A program made the translations under genes and the position numbers. From Ignavibacteria bacterium UBA2360 (GTDB lineage Bacteria; Bacteroidota; Ignavibacteria; Tepidaquicellales; OLB5): DNA of 64,000 nucleotides. Below the pieces are notes generated by a model, which was not told where the DNA came from, did not search any database, and saw only the letters and a list, made by a program, of their open reading frames with translations. The stretch is from positions 559,984 to 623,983 of the forward strand of contig DDTQ01000012.1 in assembly GCA_002344125.1 (NCBI GenBank). The letters are read 5' to 3'. Every line of letters starts with the position of its first letter. The first letter of the stretch is position 1. Of the stretch, positions 41,295 through 50,588 are shown in pieces.

Positions 41295-41732
41295 CTAATG
41301 CTTGTGCATTTCCTTTTGACGCTTTGCGATCTCTTCGTCAGAAACATCTTCAACATGAGTAGCTATCCACCACTGGTTGCCTGAAGAGTCAGCAAGTCCG
41401 CATGACCTGTCGCCATAGAACTCATCGGTCGGCTCACGCAGCGAAACGCCGCCGGCATCAATGCCGCGTTTATATATCTCATCGCAATTATCCACGTATA
41501 TGTACATCATAGAAGGCGTTGCCGGGTATCTCTCGCTTCCTTCGCTCATCATTATCGCGGAATCACGGATATGGATAGTCGCATGCATTATCACCCCTTT
41601 ATCATCCCGGGATATATGTGATTCCTTTGCGTCAAATACCTTTTTACAGAAATCAATTACTTTGTCCGTATCCTTGCAAACAAGGAACGGGATAACATTG
41701 TTAAATCCTTCGGGTATTGGTTTTACGCTCAT
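41295..41732 (-). CDS. VOC-family (PhnB-like) protein
   Basis: The 145-residue product has two beta-alpha-beta-beta modules of the vicinal-oxygen-chelate superfamily: VIPFLVCKDTDKVIDFCKKVFDAKE at the start, HATIHIRDSAIMMSEGS in the middle, and SMMYIYVDNCDEIYKRGIDAGG...GDRSCGLADSSGNQWWIATH in the second half. GDR and GN.WWI are typical of the PhnB-like branch. The substrate is unknown. It is the last gene of a probable operon with the genes at 41744-43652. Confidence 0.85.
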   Translation of the reverse strand: MSVKPIPEGFNNVIPFLVCKDTDKVIDFCKKVFDAKESHISRDDKGVIMHATIHIRDSAIMMSEGSERYPATPSMMYIYVDNCDEIYKRGIDAGGVSLREPTDEFYGDRSCGLADSSGNQWWIATHVEDVSDEEIAKRQKEMHKH

Positions 41733-41743
41733 ATAAATTATAT

Positions 41744-42274
41744 TTATTCAGCAGTTGGTGTAAATGTACCTGCTATTTTTTTAATTTCCGCTTCGCGGTC
41801 AGAATTATAATCCTTAACTTCGGTTATGAATCTCAGCATATAAACATAATTATACGGGGCATCGGGTAGTTTTGTCCTGTAATAATAAATAGCTTCGTCA
41901 AACTTGTTATCTTTATATAAAGCGTTTTTCATATCGTACTTCTCAAAATCCTGCTCACTGTAGTCACCGCTTTTTGGGGGAATGTTAAGCGAAATATCTT
42001 TTTCAAGATTGTAAATAAAATCATCAATATTCTTAATGCTGTTCAGCTTGAACGCAAGAACCATTATAGTCATTTTTTTATCGGGACTCTCAAACGAATA
42101 TGAAATTGCATCCTTATCCGTTGTCTCTTTCATATCTTTCATTTCCCATCCGCCGGGCATTTTAAAAGTGAACTTGTAAGTGAAATCATTCACAACCTTA
42201 TCGGCGCCCTGTGAAAATGACGCCCCCGCAAAAACAAAAAATATTAATAAAAGCAGTAGTGATCTGTTAAACAT
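41744..42274 (-). CDS. Secreted hypothetical protein
   Basis: The 176-residue product has a signal peptide (MFNRSLLLLLIFFVFAGASFSQ) and a mature part with FTFKMPGGWEMKDMKETTD, FESPDKKMTIMVLAFKL and YNYVYMLRFITEVKDY, resembling PsbP/DUF1795-type beta proteins in outline only. I do not recognise the family with confidence. Twelve bases separate it from the VOC gene and 33 bases from the M48 gene, suggesting co-transcription. Confidence 0.55.
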   Translation of the reverse strand: MFNRSLLLLLIFFVFAGASFSQGADKVVNDFTYKFTFKMPGGWEMKDMKETTDKDAISYSFESPDKKMTIMVLAFKLNSIKNIDDFIYNLEKDISLNIPPKSGDYSEQDFEKYDMKNALYKDNKFDEAIYYYRTKLPDAPYNYVYMLRFITEVKDYNSDREAEIKKIAGTFTPTAE

Positions 42275-42307
42275 TTTTATTCAAAAAGTTAGTTTAAGAA
42301 AATACAA

Positions 42308-43162
42308 TTAACGTGAGGGCAGCTTCTGTTTCATAGCCTGGTATTCATCGGTATAAAGTCCCTTGGTCGGGTCAGGCTTCGGATTCATCTTGCCCAATTC
42401 CTTGTTGACAAAACTTATCCTGTCGTTTGGCAGGGGATGAGTAGAAAGAAGCCTGTCGAGATCTCCCGGGGTAGTTCCTTTTTTGCGCTGCTCTTCTTTT
42501 ATTTTATCAAAGAAGAACGTAATTCCGCCGGGGTACCATTTGGTTGATGTTAAATATTGTATCGAATAATAATCCGCTTCCGTTTCATCATCACGTGAGT
42601 TCTTTAAGAACGCTAGACCCACAAACAAATTCGCCGCGATTTCAGCAAGCATACTCGGATTGCCGCCAAGTATAAAGCCCAGCAGCATGCTCACTCCATA
42701 ATACGCCGTAAGCCTTTGTGTTACATGCCTGCGCTCCGCATGCGCTATTTCGTGCCCAACTACACCCGCTAAACCTGATTCGTTATCAAGAAATTTCATC
42801 AGGCCCGTATAAATGTAAACATACCCGCCGGGAGTGCAAAATGCGTTTATGATAGTATCATCTATTACCTGAAACTGATAGGGATAAATGCTCCTTTTTT
42901 TGATCTTGGGTGAATTCAGGATCTCCTTACCCATTGATGTAACGTAATCTTTGATATCCTGGTGACCCTGCAGCATCGGGAATTCCTTAGGGTTGGCTTT
43001 TATCTCCTTATCAAATTGCTCGCCAAGCTCAACATCGTCCTTATCTGAAAAAATGTTTGACTGCTCGCAGCTCTGGAATATTGCCGAAGCAATAAGCAGC
43101 GAAAAAAGGAATACGAACGGATAGAAACCTTTATGTTTCAGTTCATTTTTCAGAAAGTTCAT
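42308..43162 (-). CDS. M48-family metallopeptidase lipoprotein
   Basis: The 284-residue product has a lipoprotein signal (FLFSLLIASAIFQSC, Cys32) and an M48 catalytic domain: GHEIAHAERRH with zinc ligands His137 and His141 and catalytic Glu138, and the third ligand Glu195 in SRDDETEADYYS. This is the BepA/LoiP-like periplasmic group, which takes part in outer-membrane protein quality control. It is eight bases from the TPR gene, and BepA itself combines M48 and TPR in one protein, so the two genes may work together. Confidence 0.9.
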   Translation of the reverse strand: MNFLKNELKHKGFYPFVFLFSLLIASAIFQSCEQSNIFSDKDDVELGEQFDKEIKANPKEFPMLQGHQDIKDYVTSMGKEILNSPKIKKRSIYPYQFQVIDDTIINAFCTPGGYVYIYTGLMKFLDNESGLAGVVGHEIAHAERRHVTQRLTAYYGVSMLLGFILGGNPSMLAEIAANLFVGLAFLKNSRDDETEADYYSIQYLTSTKWYPGGITFFFDKIKEEQRKKGTTPGDLDRLLSTHPLPNDRISFVNKELGKMNPKPDPTKGLYTDEYQAMKQKLPSR

Positions 43163-43169
43163 AGTAGAA

Positions 43170-43652
43170 TTAATTTAATTTACCCTGTAACGTATAATAC
43201 AATTTTTTGGCAAGCTCATATTTTGGTGAGAGCCCCATCGCTGTCTTATATTCTTCCAATGCTTCAAACCATAAGCCTTTCAATTCATAGGCTCTGCCCA
43301 GGTTCAAATGGGCGTAATGGTATGAATCATACCTTTTGGCCTTCAGCGCCATTTCAAGCCAGGTAATGGCTTCATCGTATGCCGCCTGTTGTATCAGGTA
43401 TGAACCTATATCGTTATAAGGATTTCCATAGTCAGGGTCAATTTCTATTGCAACTTTGCATTCCTCAATGGCACGGTCAAGATCACCCAGAAAACTGTAA
43501 GCCCACCCTAAGAAAGTGTGCGCTTCGGCCGTGGGAAAGAACTCAATTGAAAGCTTGTAGTTCCTTATTGCCTCTTCATAGTTGCCATCCATCTGCAGTT
43601 TATAAGCTTTTTCCAGGTATTCCTGGGCTTTTGAGATACTGGATTCGGTCAC
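43170..43652 (-). CDS. TPR-repeat protein
   Basis: The 160-residue product has about three and a half tetratricopeptide repeats: EKAYKLQMDGNYEEAIRNYKLSIEFFP, AHTFLGWAYSFLGDLDRAIEECKVAIEIDPD, GNPYNDIGSYLIQQAAYDEAITWLEMALKA and AHLNLGRAYELKGLWFEALEEYKTAMGL. It probably acts as a protein scaffold. The start is GTG. It is the first gene of the operon with the M48 peptidase immediately downstream. Confidence 0.85.
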   Translation of the reverse strand: MTESSISKAQEYLEKAYKLQMDGNYEEAIRNYKLSIEFFPTAEAHTFLGWAYSFLGDLDRAIEECKVAIEIDPDYGNPYNDIGSYLIQQAAYDEAITWLEMALKAKRYDSYHYAHLNLGRAYELKGLWFEALEEYKTAMGLSPKYELAKKLYYTLQGKLN

Positions 43653-43792
43653 TAATTATTAGATCTGATTTATAATATAATGCTTAATAATTTTAACAGC
43701 TAATTATAACTTATTGTTTCAATTTTAAGCATTTGTTACAATTTGTAAAAAACTCGCGGTATTTTAAGTGCAATATACCGTATTTTCACGTG

Positions 43793-43800
43793 TAAATTTG
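43793..43800 (+). promoter_or_regulatory. -7 box TAAATTTG for the purine phosphorylase
   Basis: An exact TAnnTTTG; the TTG start of the gene is 17 bases downstream. Confidence 0.45.
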
Positions 43801-43817
43801 CAAAAAATAAAATTATT

Positions 43818-44573
43818 TTGAAACATAAAAAGGATTATTCATTTAAATTGATAAATAATAATAATATATCGCTGGCTTTAATTCTTGGATCGGGCGTTGA
43901 GCTTGAAAATAGACTTGTGGAAAGCAAAAACATTCTCTTTGAAGATAATACCGGGGTTCACCACAAGCTGATATATAGCTGCACTATGCAGGGGAAAGCT
44001 ATCCTTGTATTTAAAGGAAGGAAACATTTTTATGAAGGCTGGAGCCTTGATGAAATTACCGCTAACATAAAAACCGCCTCAGGCTGCGGCGTTGAAAATA
44101 TACTTGTAACCAACGCTGCCGGCGGATTGAATGAGAATTTCAAAGATGGCGAACTTATGCTTATTACCTCTCATATAAATTTTATAGATAAACTGAAATT
44201 TGATTCTTCAAATTTGAACAGGAATTTTTACAGCAAAGATCTGCAGAAAAAGTTTCTTGAGGCCTGCAAAATGGTAAATGTAAAGATTCACGAAGGCACA
44301 TATGGCTGTTACACCGGGCCAACTTATGAAACCAAAGCCGAAATAAGAGTGCAGAAAAAAATTAAACTCGATGCCGCTGGTATGTCAACTGTCCCGGAAG
44401 TAATATTTGCTGCCGGCAAAAATATCAATGTCGTTGCGGTCTCTGTTATCACAAATCTGCTGAAAGAAAACGCTGTCTTAACCGCTTCGCATGACGAAGT
44501 CCTTTCTATGGCTGCTTCTGCCTCCAAAGATCTTAATAAAGTGCTTCCCGCATTTATAAATCAATTGAATTAA
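43818..44573 (+). CDS. Purine nucleoside phosphorylase family protein
   Basis: The 251-residue product has the PNP motifs: LILGSGVE near residue 21 (phosphate loop), FKGRKHFYEGWS near 64, NAAGGLN near 98, GPTYETKAEIRV near 158, GMSTVPEVI near 177 and a VAVSVITNL strand. These fit the trimeric PunA/DeoD-I class that cleaves purine nucleosides to base and ribose-1-phosphate. TTG start at 43818 is used because no ATG exists before the conserved glycine loop. Specificity (guanosine/inosine or a methylthioadenosine) is not determined. Confidence 0.85.
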   Translation: MKHKKDYSFKLINNNNISLALILGSGVELENRLVESKNILFEDNTGVHHKLIYSCTMQGKAILVFKGRKHFYEGWSLDEITANIKTASGCGVENILVTNAAGGLNENFKDGELMLITSHINFIDKLKFDSSNLNRNFYSKDLQKKFLEACKMVNVKIHEGTYGCYTGPTYETKAEIRVQKKIKLDAAGMSTVPEVIFAAGKNINVVAVSVITNLLKENAVLTASHDEVLSMAASASKDLNKVLPAFINQLN

Positions 44574-44671
44574 TGCTAATTTCTGCTTATTTTTAAGAAT
44601 ATTATAGAATATTCCGGGCTGTATTTTAAAAATTTTATTTGGAAGATCATCCATTAAAGGGAGTATTATTT

Positions 44672-45136
44672 ATGAATCCCGGAGCAGCTTATTTAAACGA
44701 TTTAGAGCAGTTCACCACAGGAAAGAACTTCTGGCAGGCAAGCCTGCTCAAACAGATCGAAGGACTTACAATGCAGCAGGCATTGTATAAACCTTCTCCC
44801 GATAGACACGGAATTTGGCAGATAGTGAGGCATATCGCATACTGGAAATACTGGGCGCTCACTTACCTGAATGAAAATAAAAAACTCAACGCCAAAGAAG
44901 ATAACTGGGCGCCAATGCCCGAAGTGCAGACAGAAGAAACATGGCAGGAAGAAATTGAAAACCTTAGGAAATTAAATGAAGATTGTATTTCTTCTGCCGC
45001 GAAACTTGGCGATGAGATATTTAACTCTTCTGATGAAAGAATAGTGTTCTTCAGGCAGCTATCGTACCATGATTCCTATCACACCGGGCAAATTGGATTT
45101 TTAAGAGCAATGCAGGGGCTAAAACCTGTAGAATAG
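44672..45136 (+). CDS. DinB-like protein
   Basis: The product (154 residues from this ATG) has a typical DinB_2 layout: FWQASLLKQIEGLTMQQALYKPSPDRHGIWQIVRHIAYWKYWALTYL with the first His cluster, an acidic middle, and FFRQLSYHDSYHTGQIGFLRAM at the C terminus with two more histidines. An in-frame TTG at 44639 would add 11 residues; the ATG at 44672 has a GGGAG sequence 9-13 bases upstream and is preferred. Function is unassigned. It lies upstream of gyrA behind a palindrome. Confidence 0.8.
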   Translation: MNPGAAYLNDLEQFTTGKNFWQASLLKQIEGLTMQQALYKPSPDRHGIWQIVRHIAYWKYWALTYLNENKKLNAKEDNWAPMPEVQTEETWQEEIENLRKLNEDCISSAAKLGDEIFNSSDERIVFFRQLSYHDSYHTGQIGFLRAMQGLKPVE

Positions 45137-45147
45137 ATTTACGTTGA

Positions 45148-45180
45148 ACTCATCCGATGACTTAAGGTCATCGGATGAGT
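45148..45180. repeat. Perfect 14-bp-arm palindrome before gyrA
   Basis: Arm ACTCATCCGATGAC pairs exactly across TTAAG. No T-run follows, so it may be a repeat or a structured element rather than a terminator. Confidence 0.6.
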
Positions 45181-45227
45181 AAGAAGCAAGATATAAAAAT
45201 TGTAATTTTACACATATAAACATATAG

Positions 45228-47675
45228 ATGGCTAACGAAAAAATTATTCCTGTAAATATTGAGCAGGAAATGCAGAACTCTTACCTCGATTACTCTATGA
45301 GTGTAATTGTTGCGCGCGCTTTACCCGATGTAAGAGACGGCCTTAAACCCGTTCACCGCAGAGTGCTTTATGGTATGAATGAACTCGGGCTTCAGCCCAA
45401 CAGACCCTATAAAAAATCCGCAAGGGTAGTGGGTGATGTACTTGGTAAATACCACCCCCACGGCGATAAAGCTGTTTACGATACTATTGTTCGTATGGTG
45501 CAGGATTTTTCTCTGCGCTATCCGCTGGTTGATGGCCAGGGTAACTTTGGATCTGTAGATGGCGACTCTCCCGCGGCTATGCGTTACACAGAAGTAAGAC
45601 TTGCGCAGATATCAAATAGTATGCTCGCAGATCTTGAAAAGAATACAGTTGATTTTGTGGCTAACTATGATGATACGGCAAAAGAACCTTCGGTTCTGCC
45701 GACTATTCTTCCCGGTCTGCTAGTTAACGGTTCTAGCGGTATTGCTGTTGGTATGGCTACAAATATTCCCCCGCATAATTTAACGGAAGTCGTGGACGGT
45801 CTGATTGCGCTTATTAAAGAACCCGCTATAACCATCGATAAGATAATGAAGCATGTTAAAGCCCCTGATTTTCCGACAGGCGGTATTATTTGGGGATTCG
45901 ATGGTGTTAAATCGGCTTACCATACAGGCAGAGGAAAAATCATTATCCGCGCCAAAGCAAGAATTGAAGTCGCTAAGAATGACAGGGAAACAATTATCAT
46001 TTCTGAATTACCTTACCAGGTGAATAAAGCCAATTTAATTGAAAACATCGCATACCTTGTTCGTGATAAAAAGATTGAAGATATTTCCGATGTTCGCGAT
46101 GAATCAGATAAAGACGGCTTAAGAGTAGTAATTGAAGTTAAACGCGGCGGAGCCGCTAATGTGATACTGAATAACCTGTTTAAACATACCCAGATGCAGG
46201 TTACTTTCGGTGTTATTCTCCTTGCCCTTGTTGATGGTATCCCTAGAGTACTCAACCTGAAGGATATGATGGAGAGCTTTGTTAAACACAGGCTTAATGT
46301 CATCATCCGCAGAACAAAGTTCGATCTTGATGCCGCTGAAAAACGCGCGCATATTTTAGAAGGCTACATGATTGCCTTAGATAACATCGATGAGGTCATC
46401 GAAGTTATCAAAAAATCAAAGGATGTGCCTACAGCCCAGGAAAGATTGATGAAACGCTTCAAGCTTTCCGAAATTCAATCCAAGGCTATCCTCGAAATGA
46501 GATTGCAGCGCTTAACAGGTCTTGAGCGCAAAAAGATCGAAGAAGAATACCGTGAGCTTATTAAACTTATCGAAAAGCTGAAAAGAATTCTCGCAAGCGA
46601 CGCTTTGAGGAGAGAGATCTTAACCGATGAGCTTAAACAGCTAAAAGAAACCTACGGTGATGAAAGACGCACTGAAATTGTAATGAACGCAGTCAAGATA
46701 AGCGACGAGGAGTTCATTAAAGAATTTATTAAAGAAGAAGACGTTGTTATAACTATCAGCCACAGCGGGTACATTAAACGTACTCCCGTAAGCGGTTACC
46801 GCAGACAGTCAAGAGGCGGAAAAGGAATAATAGGCGCAACAACACGCGAGGATGATTTCATTGAGCATATGTTCGTTGCATCTACCCATAACCACTTAAT
46901 GTTCTTTACCGATCTGGGTAAATGCTATATGCTGAAAGTCCACGAAATTCAGGAAGCTTCCAGAACAGCCAAGGGTTACTCGGTTGCTAATTATTTAGGC
47001 AAAAGCAAAGAAGAGGAAATTACCGCAATTCTCAATGTTAAGGATTTCGGTGAAGAGCATTACATTACTATGGTTACTAAACAGGGTGTGATGAAAAAAA
47101 CCGACCTGAATAACTTTGAAAACACACGCAAAGGCGGAATTATTGCTATCAGTCTTGGCAAAGATGATAAACTCATCGATGTTCAGCTTACTAACGGCAA
47201 ACAGGAGATACTGATCGGTACGCATGGCGGAATGGCTATAAGGTTCAATGAAAGCGATATCCGTTCAATGGGCAGAACAGCTGCCGGCGTTAGAGCCATA
47301 AAGCTTGATAAGAAGGATTATGTTGTCGGACTTGTTGCCGTAAAACGCGCCGGTACATCTATACTGGTTGTAACCGATAAAGGTTATGGCAAGCGCAGTG
47401 ACCTGCAGGATTACCGCATGACGCGTCGCGGCGGTAAGGGAGTTATCACAATGAAATCCAGTGAAAAGAACGGATCGCTGATATCAATAAGAGAAGTTGT
47501 TGATAACGACGACCTGATGATAATTACAACCAAAGGCATCATGATCAGACAGAATGTGGGCGAGATAAGAGTAATGGGCAGAAATACACAGGGCGTCAGA
47601 CTAATTAAGCTTCACGATAACGATACTATTTCAGCTGTAGCCAGCGTTGTTGGTGATGATGCTGAAGTTGAGTAG
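45228..47675 (+). CDS. gyrA: DNA gyrase subunit A
   Basis: The 815-residue product is GyrA, the DNA cutting and religation subunit of gyrase: catalytic Tyr120 in SPAAMRYTE, the GNFGSVDGD region before it, and six C-terminal beta-propeller blades. A GyrA-box-like QSRGGKG occurs near residue 526 and a second RRGGKG near 735. The position equivalent to E. coli Ser83 (HPHGDS) is Lys81 (HPHGDK), an unusual residue in the quinolone-binding region, while the acidic Asp85 is kept. ATG at 45228. Standalone, no gyrB beside it. Confidence 0.95.
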   Translation: MANEKIIPVNIEQEMQNSYLDYSMSVIVARALPDVRDGLKPVHRRVLYGMNELGLQPNRPYKKSARVVGDVLGKYHPHGDKAVYDTIVRMVQDFSLRYPLVDGQGNFGSVDGDSPAAMRYTEVRLAQISNSMLADLEKNTVDFVANYDDTAKEPSVLPTILPGLLVNGSSGIAVGMATNIPPHNLTEVVDGLIALIKEPAITIDKIMKHVKAPDFPTGGIIWGFDGVKSAYHTGRGKIIIRAKARIEVAKNDRETIIISELPYQVNKANLIENIAYLVRDKKIEDISDVRDESDKDGLRVVIEVKRGGAANVILNNLFKHTQMQVTFGVILLALVDGIPRVLNLKDMMESFVKHRLNVIIRRTKFDLDAAEKRAHILEGYMIALDNIDEVIEVIKKSKDVPTAQERLMKRFKLSEIQSKAILEMRLQRLTGLERKKIEEEYRELIKLIEKLKRILASDALRREILTDELKQLKETYGDERRTEIVMNAVKISDEEFIKEFIKEEDVVITISHSGYIKRTPVSGYRRQSRGGKGIIGATTREDDFIEHMFVASTHNHLMFFTDLGKCYMLKVHEIQEASRTAKGYSVANYLGKSKEEEITAILNVKDFGEEHYITMVTKQGVMKKTDLNNFENTRKGGIIAISLGKDDKLIDVQLTNGKQEILIGTHGGMAIRFNESDIRSMGRTAAGVRAIKLDKKDYVVGLVAVKRAGTSILVVTDKGYGKRSDLQDYRMTRRGGKGVITMKSSEKNGSLISIREVVDNDDLMIITTKGIMIRQNVGEIRVMGRNTQGVRLIKLHDNDTISAVASVVGDDAEVE

Positions 47676-47688
47676 TTTTTTCTTTGTC

Positions 47689-47708
47689 ATTCCCGCGAAG
47701 GCGGGAAT
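47689..47708. repeat. 20-bp palindrome ATTCCCGCGAAGGCGGGAAT
   Basis: Family type copy. Similar palindromes at 23805, 30201, 33394, 33632, 48919 and 59726. Some occupy the 3' ends of genes; most lie between genes. Confidence 0.85.
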
Positions 47709-47812
47709 CTCTATTAAGTTGACCTTAAAAATTATATAGAATATTAATTATCATAGACCTGTTAAAATGTTTTTTCTAGGTGATAGTTGTAAATTAGAGT
47801 CTATAATAGATC

Positions 47813-48829
47813 ATGATTGATTTAAGAAGCGATACAGTTACCAAACCCTCACCCGAAATGCGCGAAGCGATGGCTAATGCTGAAGTGGGCGATGATGTGT
47901 GGGGAGATGACCCTACAGTAAACCTGCTGCAGGATAAATGCAAAGAGCTGACCGGCAAACCTGCGGCACTCTTTGTTACCTCAGGGTGTATGGGTAATCA
48001 GCTTGCCATCAAAAGCCACACAAATCCCGCAGAAGAAGTTATTGCGGAGTGGGATTCTCACATAGTAAAATATGAAATAGCCGGACCGTCATTTATTTCC
48101 GGTGTGCAGGTGATGCCCCTGAAAGGCACGCATGGCGTTATGGATGCGGGTGAGATTGAGGCGCACATCAGACCGGACTGGTATCACTACCCCAAAACAT
48201 CGCTTGTGTGCATCGAAAATACTCACAACCGTGCCGGCGGCACAGTTTATCCGCTGAATGAAATTAAAAGTGTAAGCAAAGTTTGCAGGAACAATAACCT
48301 AAAGCTTCATTTAGATGGCGCGAGAATATTTAACGCTTCGGTGGAATCAGGTGTGAGTGTTAAGGAATACGCCTCGCAGGTGGATTCCATTACTTTTTGC
48401 TTTTCCAAAGGGCTCGGCGCGCCCATAGGCTCAATTTTATGCGGCGATGAAGAATTTATCACGCGCGCCCATAAATACCGCAAAATTCTGGGTGGCGGCA
48501 TGCGCCAGGCGGGAATTATCGCCGCCGGTGCATTATATGCCGTTGAAAATAATGTTACCCGCCTTATGGAAGACCACAAAAACGCAAAACATTTCGCAGA
48601 AGAAATATCAAAACTGCCCTACGTTGTTATCGATATGGAATCTGTGCAGACTAATATTGTAATTTTTAACACTACCAAAGATGCCAACAGGATAAGGGAA
48701 GTACTTGAAGGTAAAGGTGTGGTGGTTACAAATGACGGTAAAGATAAAATGCGTGTTGTGTTTCACATGGATGTATCAGCCGAACAAACAGACCAGGCAA
48801 TAGAAATATTTAAAACATTAAAGGCTTAA
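47813..48829 (+). CDS. ltaE: Low-specificity L-threonine aldolase
   Basis: The 338-residue PLP enzyme matches the beta-eliminating-lyase fold of LtaE: IDLRSDTVTKPSPEM at the start, GDDVWGDDPTVN near 26-37, the pyridine-contacting Asp168 in HLDGARIFN and the Schiff-base Lys199 in CFSKGLGAPIG. It would split threonine and related beta-hydroxy amino acids into glycine and an aldehyde. Length is typical (about 335). The start is ATG at 47813. The gene is not in an evident operon. Confidence 0.9.
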   Translation: MIDLRSDTVTKPSPEMREAMANAEVGDDVWGDDPTVNLLQDKCKELTGKPAALFVTSGCMGNQLAIKSHTNPAEEVIAEWDSHIVKYEIAGPSFISGVQVMPLKGTHGVMDAGEIEAHIRPDWYHYPKTSLVCIENTHNRAGGTVYPLNEIKSVSKVCRNNNLKLHLDGARIFNASVESGVSVKEYASQVDSITFCFSKGLGAPIGSILCGDEEFITRAHKYRKILGGGMRQAGIIAAGALYAVENNVTRLMEDHKNAKHFAEEISKLPYVVIDMESVQTNIVIFNTTKDANRIREVLEGKGVVVTNDGKDKMRVVFHMDVSAEQTDQAIEIFKTLKA

Positions 48830-48918
48830 CTGTAAGTAACTGTGCCATTTATTTATTAGAATCAGGTTCGTTGTTATGGTTCCTGATATTCCAAATTCTC
48901 CTCAAAAAAACATTTGTC

Positions 48919-48938
48919 ATTCCTGCGAAGGCAGGAAT
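48919..48938. repeat. Palindrome ATTCCTGCGAAGGCAGGAAT
   Basis: A variant of the ATTCCCGCG family with T for C in both arms, a compensating change that keeps the stem. Confidence 0.8.
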
Positions 48939-49052
48939 CTTAAAAATTTGAATCATCGATTGCTTAAAATGGACACTTGTTTATTCCTTAAATATTTTTA
49001 CTCCTAGGTTGATTTCAAAACGAGACTTAACAAAACTCATGAGATAGTAACA

Positions 49053-49508
49053 ATGGAACTCGACAGATCAAAATACAAACATAAATTCACATTAAGAGTC
49101 CGCAATTTCCAGGTTGATTCTCAGGGCATTGTGCACAATGCCATTTACCTTGAGTATTGCGAAATTGGCAGGGTTGAGTATGTCCGCGATCTCGGCATTC
49201 AGCTATTGCCAACCGGAATATTTGACGATGGCGTGAAGATCAACGTTAAACGCAATGAGATAAATTACGAATCACCCGCAATGGTTGATGACCAGCTTGA
49301 TATTTATACCCGTATATCCTACATAAAGAATTCAAGCTTCTGTTTTGAGCACTTGATCTTTCACCATGATACAGGCGGACTGCTTGTCACACAGAAATCA
49401 GTGCAGGTGAACCTGAACGCTGAAACAAACCGCCCCGAACGCCTCCCCGATGAGCTCCGCAAAATAATTACCGATTTTGAAGGCGATGCTGTTGAAATTA
49501 TTGGTTAG
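49053..49508 (+). CDS. Hotdog-fold acyl-CoA thioesterase
   Basis: The 151-residue product is a hotdog-fold thioesterase of the 4HBT/YbgC type: KFTLRVRNFQVDSQGIVHNAIYLEYCEIGRVEYVRDLG at the start includes the VDSQGIVHNAIYLEY helix with a catalytic Asp in the position of the family's D17-like residue. A long beta strand region follows. It would hydrolyse a short- or medium-chain acyl-CoA. ATG start at 49053. It is alone between ltaE and the minus-strand regulator. Confidence 0.85.
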   Translation: MELDRSKYKHKFTLRVRNFQVDSQGIVHNAIYLEYCEIGRVEYVRDLGIQLLPTGIFDDGVKINVKRNEINYESPAMVDDQLDIYTRISYIKNSSFCFEHLIFHHDTGGLLVTQKSVQVNLNAETNRPERLPDELRKIITDFEGDAVEIIG

Positions 49509-49525
49509 TTATTTAGATTCTTTTT

Positions 49526-49575
49526 TTCCTGGAGTGCATTGACTGTGTCAATGCTTAAGCAGTTCAATGCAAGAA
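49526..49575. repeat. GGAGTGCA element, partial copy without the 18-bp module
   Basis: Reads GGAGTGCATTGACTGTGTCAATGC and continues AAGCAGTTCAATGC. The hairpin ATTGAC-TGT-GTCAAT is uninterrupted at 49547/49548, where the other copies have the 18-bp module, so it may be an empty site. Confidence 0.6.
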
Positions 49576-49612
49576 TTGTAATAAAAGGAAGGGAGCTTTT
49601 TTTATGAATATC

Positions 49613-50584
49613 TTAAACTTCCTTATTATACTTATTCCTGTAATCAACCGGTGAAAGCCCCGCGATCTTTTTAAACACGTCACGGAATGCCTTCGTATCA
49701 GTATAGCCAACTTCATACATCACTTCGTTCACGGTTTTTCTGCCCTGTTCAAGTTCTTTTTTTGCAGCCTCTATTTTTACCCTCTGAATATATTCTACAA
49801 TAGTATTGCTCGTCGCTTTTTTGAATCTGCGCTCAAATGTTCGCCTGCCTACACCAAACAGATCGCATAATTCATCAACTGTAATTTTATCTTTAAAATT
49901 AAGCTCAATATACTCCTGCGCATTCTGAACGGCTTCATCGCCGTGATCTTTTTGACCCGTGAAGATTATAAAAGACGATTGATTCTGTTTGCCAATATCA
50001 AGCAGGAAAAATTTTGAAATTAATATCGCCGTTTCTCTGTCAGTATATTTTTCTACCAGGTATAGCAAAAGATTCCAGTAAGATGTCGCTCCGCCGCTGG
50101 AATATAGACCGTTCTGATCGGTTACTATTTTATCATCGGCAAGTTTAACGTCCGGGAACATCTGCCTGAACTGCGCTGCATAAAGCCAGTGTGTGGAGCA
50201 TTGTTTGCCTTTAAGCAATCCCGTACTCGCGAAAAGAAACGCGCCTATACAAAGACTCGCTATCTCCGCGCCGTTCTTATACTGCTCAATTATCCAGGGA
50301 ATTAGCTCCCTGTTCATTTCAATAGCCTTTACAACATCTCTGCCTAAGGCGGGAATTATCACAAGGTCAGTTTTATTTATATCATGTATATTTTTATCGG
50401 CATGAATAGTCGCTGTGCCATCACTTAGCAGAATATCTTTGTTTAACGATGCAAGGGTTACGCTGAAAATTTCCTTCTTGCCGGATTTTCTCAGCATTTC
50501 ATTTGCGGCGGTGAACATATACCGTGGGTCCGCTATGCTTGCCAGCACCGCCCCTTCGGGAACTAATATTGTGATATTTTTCAT
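49613..50584 (-). CDS. GlxA-type AraC regulator (DJ-1/PfpI + AraC domains)
   Basis: The 323-residue product joins an N-terminal DJ-1/PfpI-like domain (about 5-190), including the SLCIGAF nucleophile-elbow Cys and TDLVIIPALG and SSGGATSYWNLLLYLVEK motifs, to a C-terminal AraC domain (DKITVDELCDLFGVGRRTFERRFKK and TVNEVMYEVGYTDTKAFRDVFKKIAG). Such regulators sense a small molecule. The minus-strand promoter has TTG-N20-TAATTTTG just ahead of its ATG, which predicts a leaderless transcript. A gene cluster of detoxification-type folds reads away from it on the plus strand, so it is a candidate controller of that cluster. Confidence 0.9.
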   Translation of the reverse strand: MKNITILVPEGAVLASIADPRYMFTAANEMLRKSGKKEIFSVTLASLNKDILLSDGTATIHADKNIHDINKTDLVIIPALGRDVVKAIEMNRELIPWIIEQYKNGAEIASLCIGAFLFASTGLLKGKQCSTHWLYAAQFRQMFPDVKLADDKIVTDQNGLYSSGGATSYWNLLLYLVEKYTDRETAILISKFFLLDIGKQNQSSFIIFTGQKDHGDEAVQNAQEYIELNFKDKITVDELCDLFGVGRRTFERRFKKATSNTIVEYIQRVKIEAAKKELEQGRKTVNEVMYEVGYTDTKAFRDVFKKIAGLSPVDYRNKYNKEV

Positions 50585-50588
50585 GATA

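Noticed and set aside
45148..45180. Terminator for the DinB-like gene
   Set aside because: The palindrome is perfect but has no T-run on either strand; called as a repeat instead.
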